Assembly: GCA_016865955.1 (NCBI GenBank)
Contig: VGNW01000159.1
Location: 1-5,437, forward strand
Reading direction: 5' to 3'
Length of the DNA: 5,437 nt
Source: Chloroflexota bacterium
Lineage (GTDB): Bacteria; Chloroflexota; Dehalococcoidia; SZUA-161
Below, one piece after another: positions 4,163 to 5,437 of the stretch; position 1 is the stretch's first letter, and the number at the start of each line of letters is the position of its first letter. The notes beneath the pieces were generated by a model, which saw only the letters and a list, made by a program, of their open reading frames with translations, searched no databases and was not told the origin of the DNA. The translations under genes and the position numbers were made by a program.

Positions 4163-5437
4163 ATTAAGAAAATAGCTTTCGCCGCCCTATTGACTTTGAT
4201 GCCTGTTATTGTGCTGGCTTCGCTGCTGGGGATACCCTCAGTATTGAGCGATAGCCCAACACCAACGCCTGCGTCTACCTTAACTCCTTTGCCTTCCTCG
4301 AATAATCCCTGTCCAGATTGCCCGTATTTTGCCTTGGCGGTCTTCGCAAGCAGCGAGTGCTGCTGCACCATCGAAGTGAACGGCAAAGCAATACTCGCGC
4401 CCTGGGCTAATAGCTACGAAAAAGACGAGCATGTAACTCTTGAAGCAATAGCAGACGAATGCTGTGAGTTTGTCGATTGGACGGTAAATGGGGGCGTGAT
4501 AAATGACAGCATAATAACCCTGAACATGACGGACAACATCACAGCCCTTGTAACATGTTCCTCCGTCACCTGCAAGCCTACGCCGACGCCTGAGCCAACG
4601 TCAACACCCGAGCCCTCTCCTGCACCAACGCCAGAGCCCACTATTGCTCCGACGCCGACCCCCGAGCCTACGGCAGAGCCCCCAATCTATATTTTGACCA
4701 TCAAGGCTGAGGGGGACGGATATACCAGCCCGATGCTAGGCACCTATGCTTACGATGCCGGGACGTTAGTAGTAATCACCGCCACGCCCAATACCGGGTG
4801 GGCTTTCATCGGCTGGTCGGGGAATGTTACTGACCCAATTGCCGATTCCACGACGGTGATAGTGAACTCGGATAAGACGGTAACAGCGAACTTCTTCGCA
4901 GCTTCGCCTTACATACCTAAGGCTACACCAACACCAACGCCGGAGGCGACACCAGAGCCAACGCCTGAACCAACGTCCACCATAATACCATCGCCTGTAA
5001 TTACACCCTTACCGTCGTTATCGCCTACATCAGTGCCTACACCAACACCCATGTCTACACCCGTTCCTACACCTACGCCCACTTCTACATCAGTGCCTAC
5101 ACCTCCCCCTACGCAGCCACCTGTGATGGTATCAATCAGAGTAGCAGGCGATAGGGGGTCAATAGGGGTCAGCGACAAGCAGCAATTTGCTGCCTTAGCC
5201 AAATATTCCGATGGCAGAACTATCGATGTCACCAGCAGCGTGGCATGGCGCAGCTCTAACACAGAGGCAGCCACCATAGATTCTTCCGGATTAGCCAGAG
5301 GCATCGGCGGAGGTAAGACCGAGATAATTGCCAGCAGAAACGGGAAAACCGGCACGTTCACCCTGACTGTGGTAGCGGCGGCGGTATCAACCCCAACTCC
5401 AATGCCGACACCAACGCCCACACCCATACCTGCGGCA
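4163..5437 (+). CDS. Secreted multidomain surface protein with Pro/Thr linkers, InlB-type B-repeats and a BIG2-type domain (3' end outside window)
   Basis: At least 425 residues, open to the window end. The frame opens after a TAA at 4136-4138. ATT at 4163 is the proposed start because it alone gives a lysine-headed signal peptide (KKIAFAALLTLMPVIVLAS, residues 2-20) and a spaced ribosome binding site; ATG at 4199 is the fallback. Order: signal peptide (1 to about 29); short PT linker; a Cys-rich module (48-137) resembling a divergent InlB B-repeat, with VTLEAIADECCEFVDWTVNG at 91-110 and nine cysteines (50, 53, 66-68, 100, 101, 132, 137); PTPEPT linker (138-173); a clear B-repeat (176-244) with GWAFIGWSGN and the end DKTVTANF; a long PT linker (254-320); a BIG2-like Ig fold (322-404) with QFAALAKYSDG, VAWRSSN and ATIDSSGLARG; and the start of another PT linker. 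Such proteins are exported, and the domains are structural or adhesive; the binding partner is unknown. Cysteines occur only in the first module. There is no functional link to the divergent acyl-CoA genes. Confidence 0.85.
   Translation, partial: MKKIAFAALLTLMPVIVLASLLGIPSVLSDSPTPTPASTLTPLPSSNNPCPDCPYFALAVFASSECCCTIEVNGKAILAPWANSYEKDEHVTLEAIADECCEFVDWTVNGGVINDSIITLNMTDNITALVTCSSVTCKPTPTPEPTSTPEPSPAPTPEPTIAPTPTPEPTAEPPIYILTIKAEGDGYTSPMLGTYAYDAGTLVVITATPNTGWAFIGWSGNVTDPIADSTTVIVNSDKTVTANFFAASPYIPKATPTPTPEATPEPTPEPTSTIIPSPVITPLPSLSPTSVPTPTPMSTPVPTPTPTSTSVPTPPPTQPPVMVSIRVAGDRGSIGVSDKQQFAALAKYSDGRTIDVTSSVAWRSSNTEAATIDSSGLARGIGGGKTEIIASRNGKTGTFTLTVVAAAVSTPTPMPTPTPTPIPAA
4922..5122 (+). repeat. Low-complexity Pro/Thr linker DNA with an exact 19-bp internal duplication
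   Basis: This stretch encodes residues 254-320 of the surface protein, mostly Pro, Thr, Ser and Glu, from short CCNACN-type units. The 19-bp sequence CTACATCAGTGCCTACACC occurs exactly at 5025-5043 and 5085-5103, 60 bases (20 codons) apart and in frame, which indicates internal duplication or slippage. Similar, shorter linkers are at 4574-4681 and from 5387 to the window end. The pattern suits a flexible, possibly O-glycosylated, extracellular stalk. Confidence 0.75.

Noticed and set aside
4922..5122. Short-unit repeats as a CRISPR array
   Set aside because: The units are in-frame Pro/Thr codon repeats with no unique spacers of constant length; they encode a protein linker.
4909..5427. Minus-strand frame encoding a Gly/Val-rich repeat protein (GVGVGVG)
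   Set aside because: This is the reverse complement of the Pro/Thr linker codons; the plus strand encodes recognisable B-repeat and BIG2-like domains in one continuous frame.

Overview
The window holds a compact minus-strand acyl-CoA metabolism cluster (1-3900) and, divergently transcribed from it, the 5' part of a plus-strand gene for a secreted, multidomain, Pro/Thr-linked surface protein (4163-5437, running off the window). Shine-Dalgarno-led, tightly packed genes and sigma70-like promoters show a bacterium. Acyl-CoA genes beside a large exported protein with PTPTPEPT linkers joining InlB-type B-repeats and a BIG2-type domain suggest an anaerobic Chloroflexota lineage such as Dehalococcoidia. 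That placement is inferred from gene style only and is tentative.

Minus strand, in order of transcription: (i) 3900-2449, a 483-residue FAD-dependent oxidoreductase of the phytoene desaturase / carotenoid isomerase / retinol saturase superfamily, starting at GTG; (ii) a 235-base gap with a near-consensus promoter (TTGACA, 17 bases, TATTAT, extended TG) and a leader of about 170 bases containing a perfect 6-bp hairpin; (iii) 2213-1317 and 1320-463, the alpha and beta subunits of a family I (glutaconate type) CoA-transferase-like enzyme, overlapping by ATGA; (iv) 401-1, a crotonase (enoyl-CoA hydratase/isomerase) cut by the window edge.

The main point of interest is the active sites. The beta subunit appears to have Tyr57 where glutaconate CoA-transferase has its CoA-carrying glutamate. 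The crotonase has Gly113 where enoyl-CoA hydratase has the first of its two catalytic glutamates. A transferase-fold heterodimer without that glutamate, beside a crotonase, resembles the mycobacterial IpdAB/EchA20 pair, which opens steroid rings hydrolytically. The cluster may therefore be a C-C bond cleaving (ring-opening) module with a flavin oxidoreductase, not a simple CoA-transfer/beta-oxidation operon. This is inference from alignment by eye.

The 262-base divergent intergenic region (3901-4162) carries candidate promoters in both directions, an AGACTGC/GCAGTCT inverted repeat over the minus-strand start point, and an 11-base direct repeat bracketing the plus-strand promoter. The surface-protein gene has no ATG, GTG or TTG start before its signal peptide. 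The best-placed initiation codon is ATT at 4163, behind a reasonable ribosome binding site.
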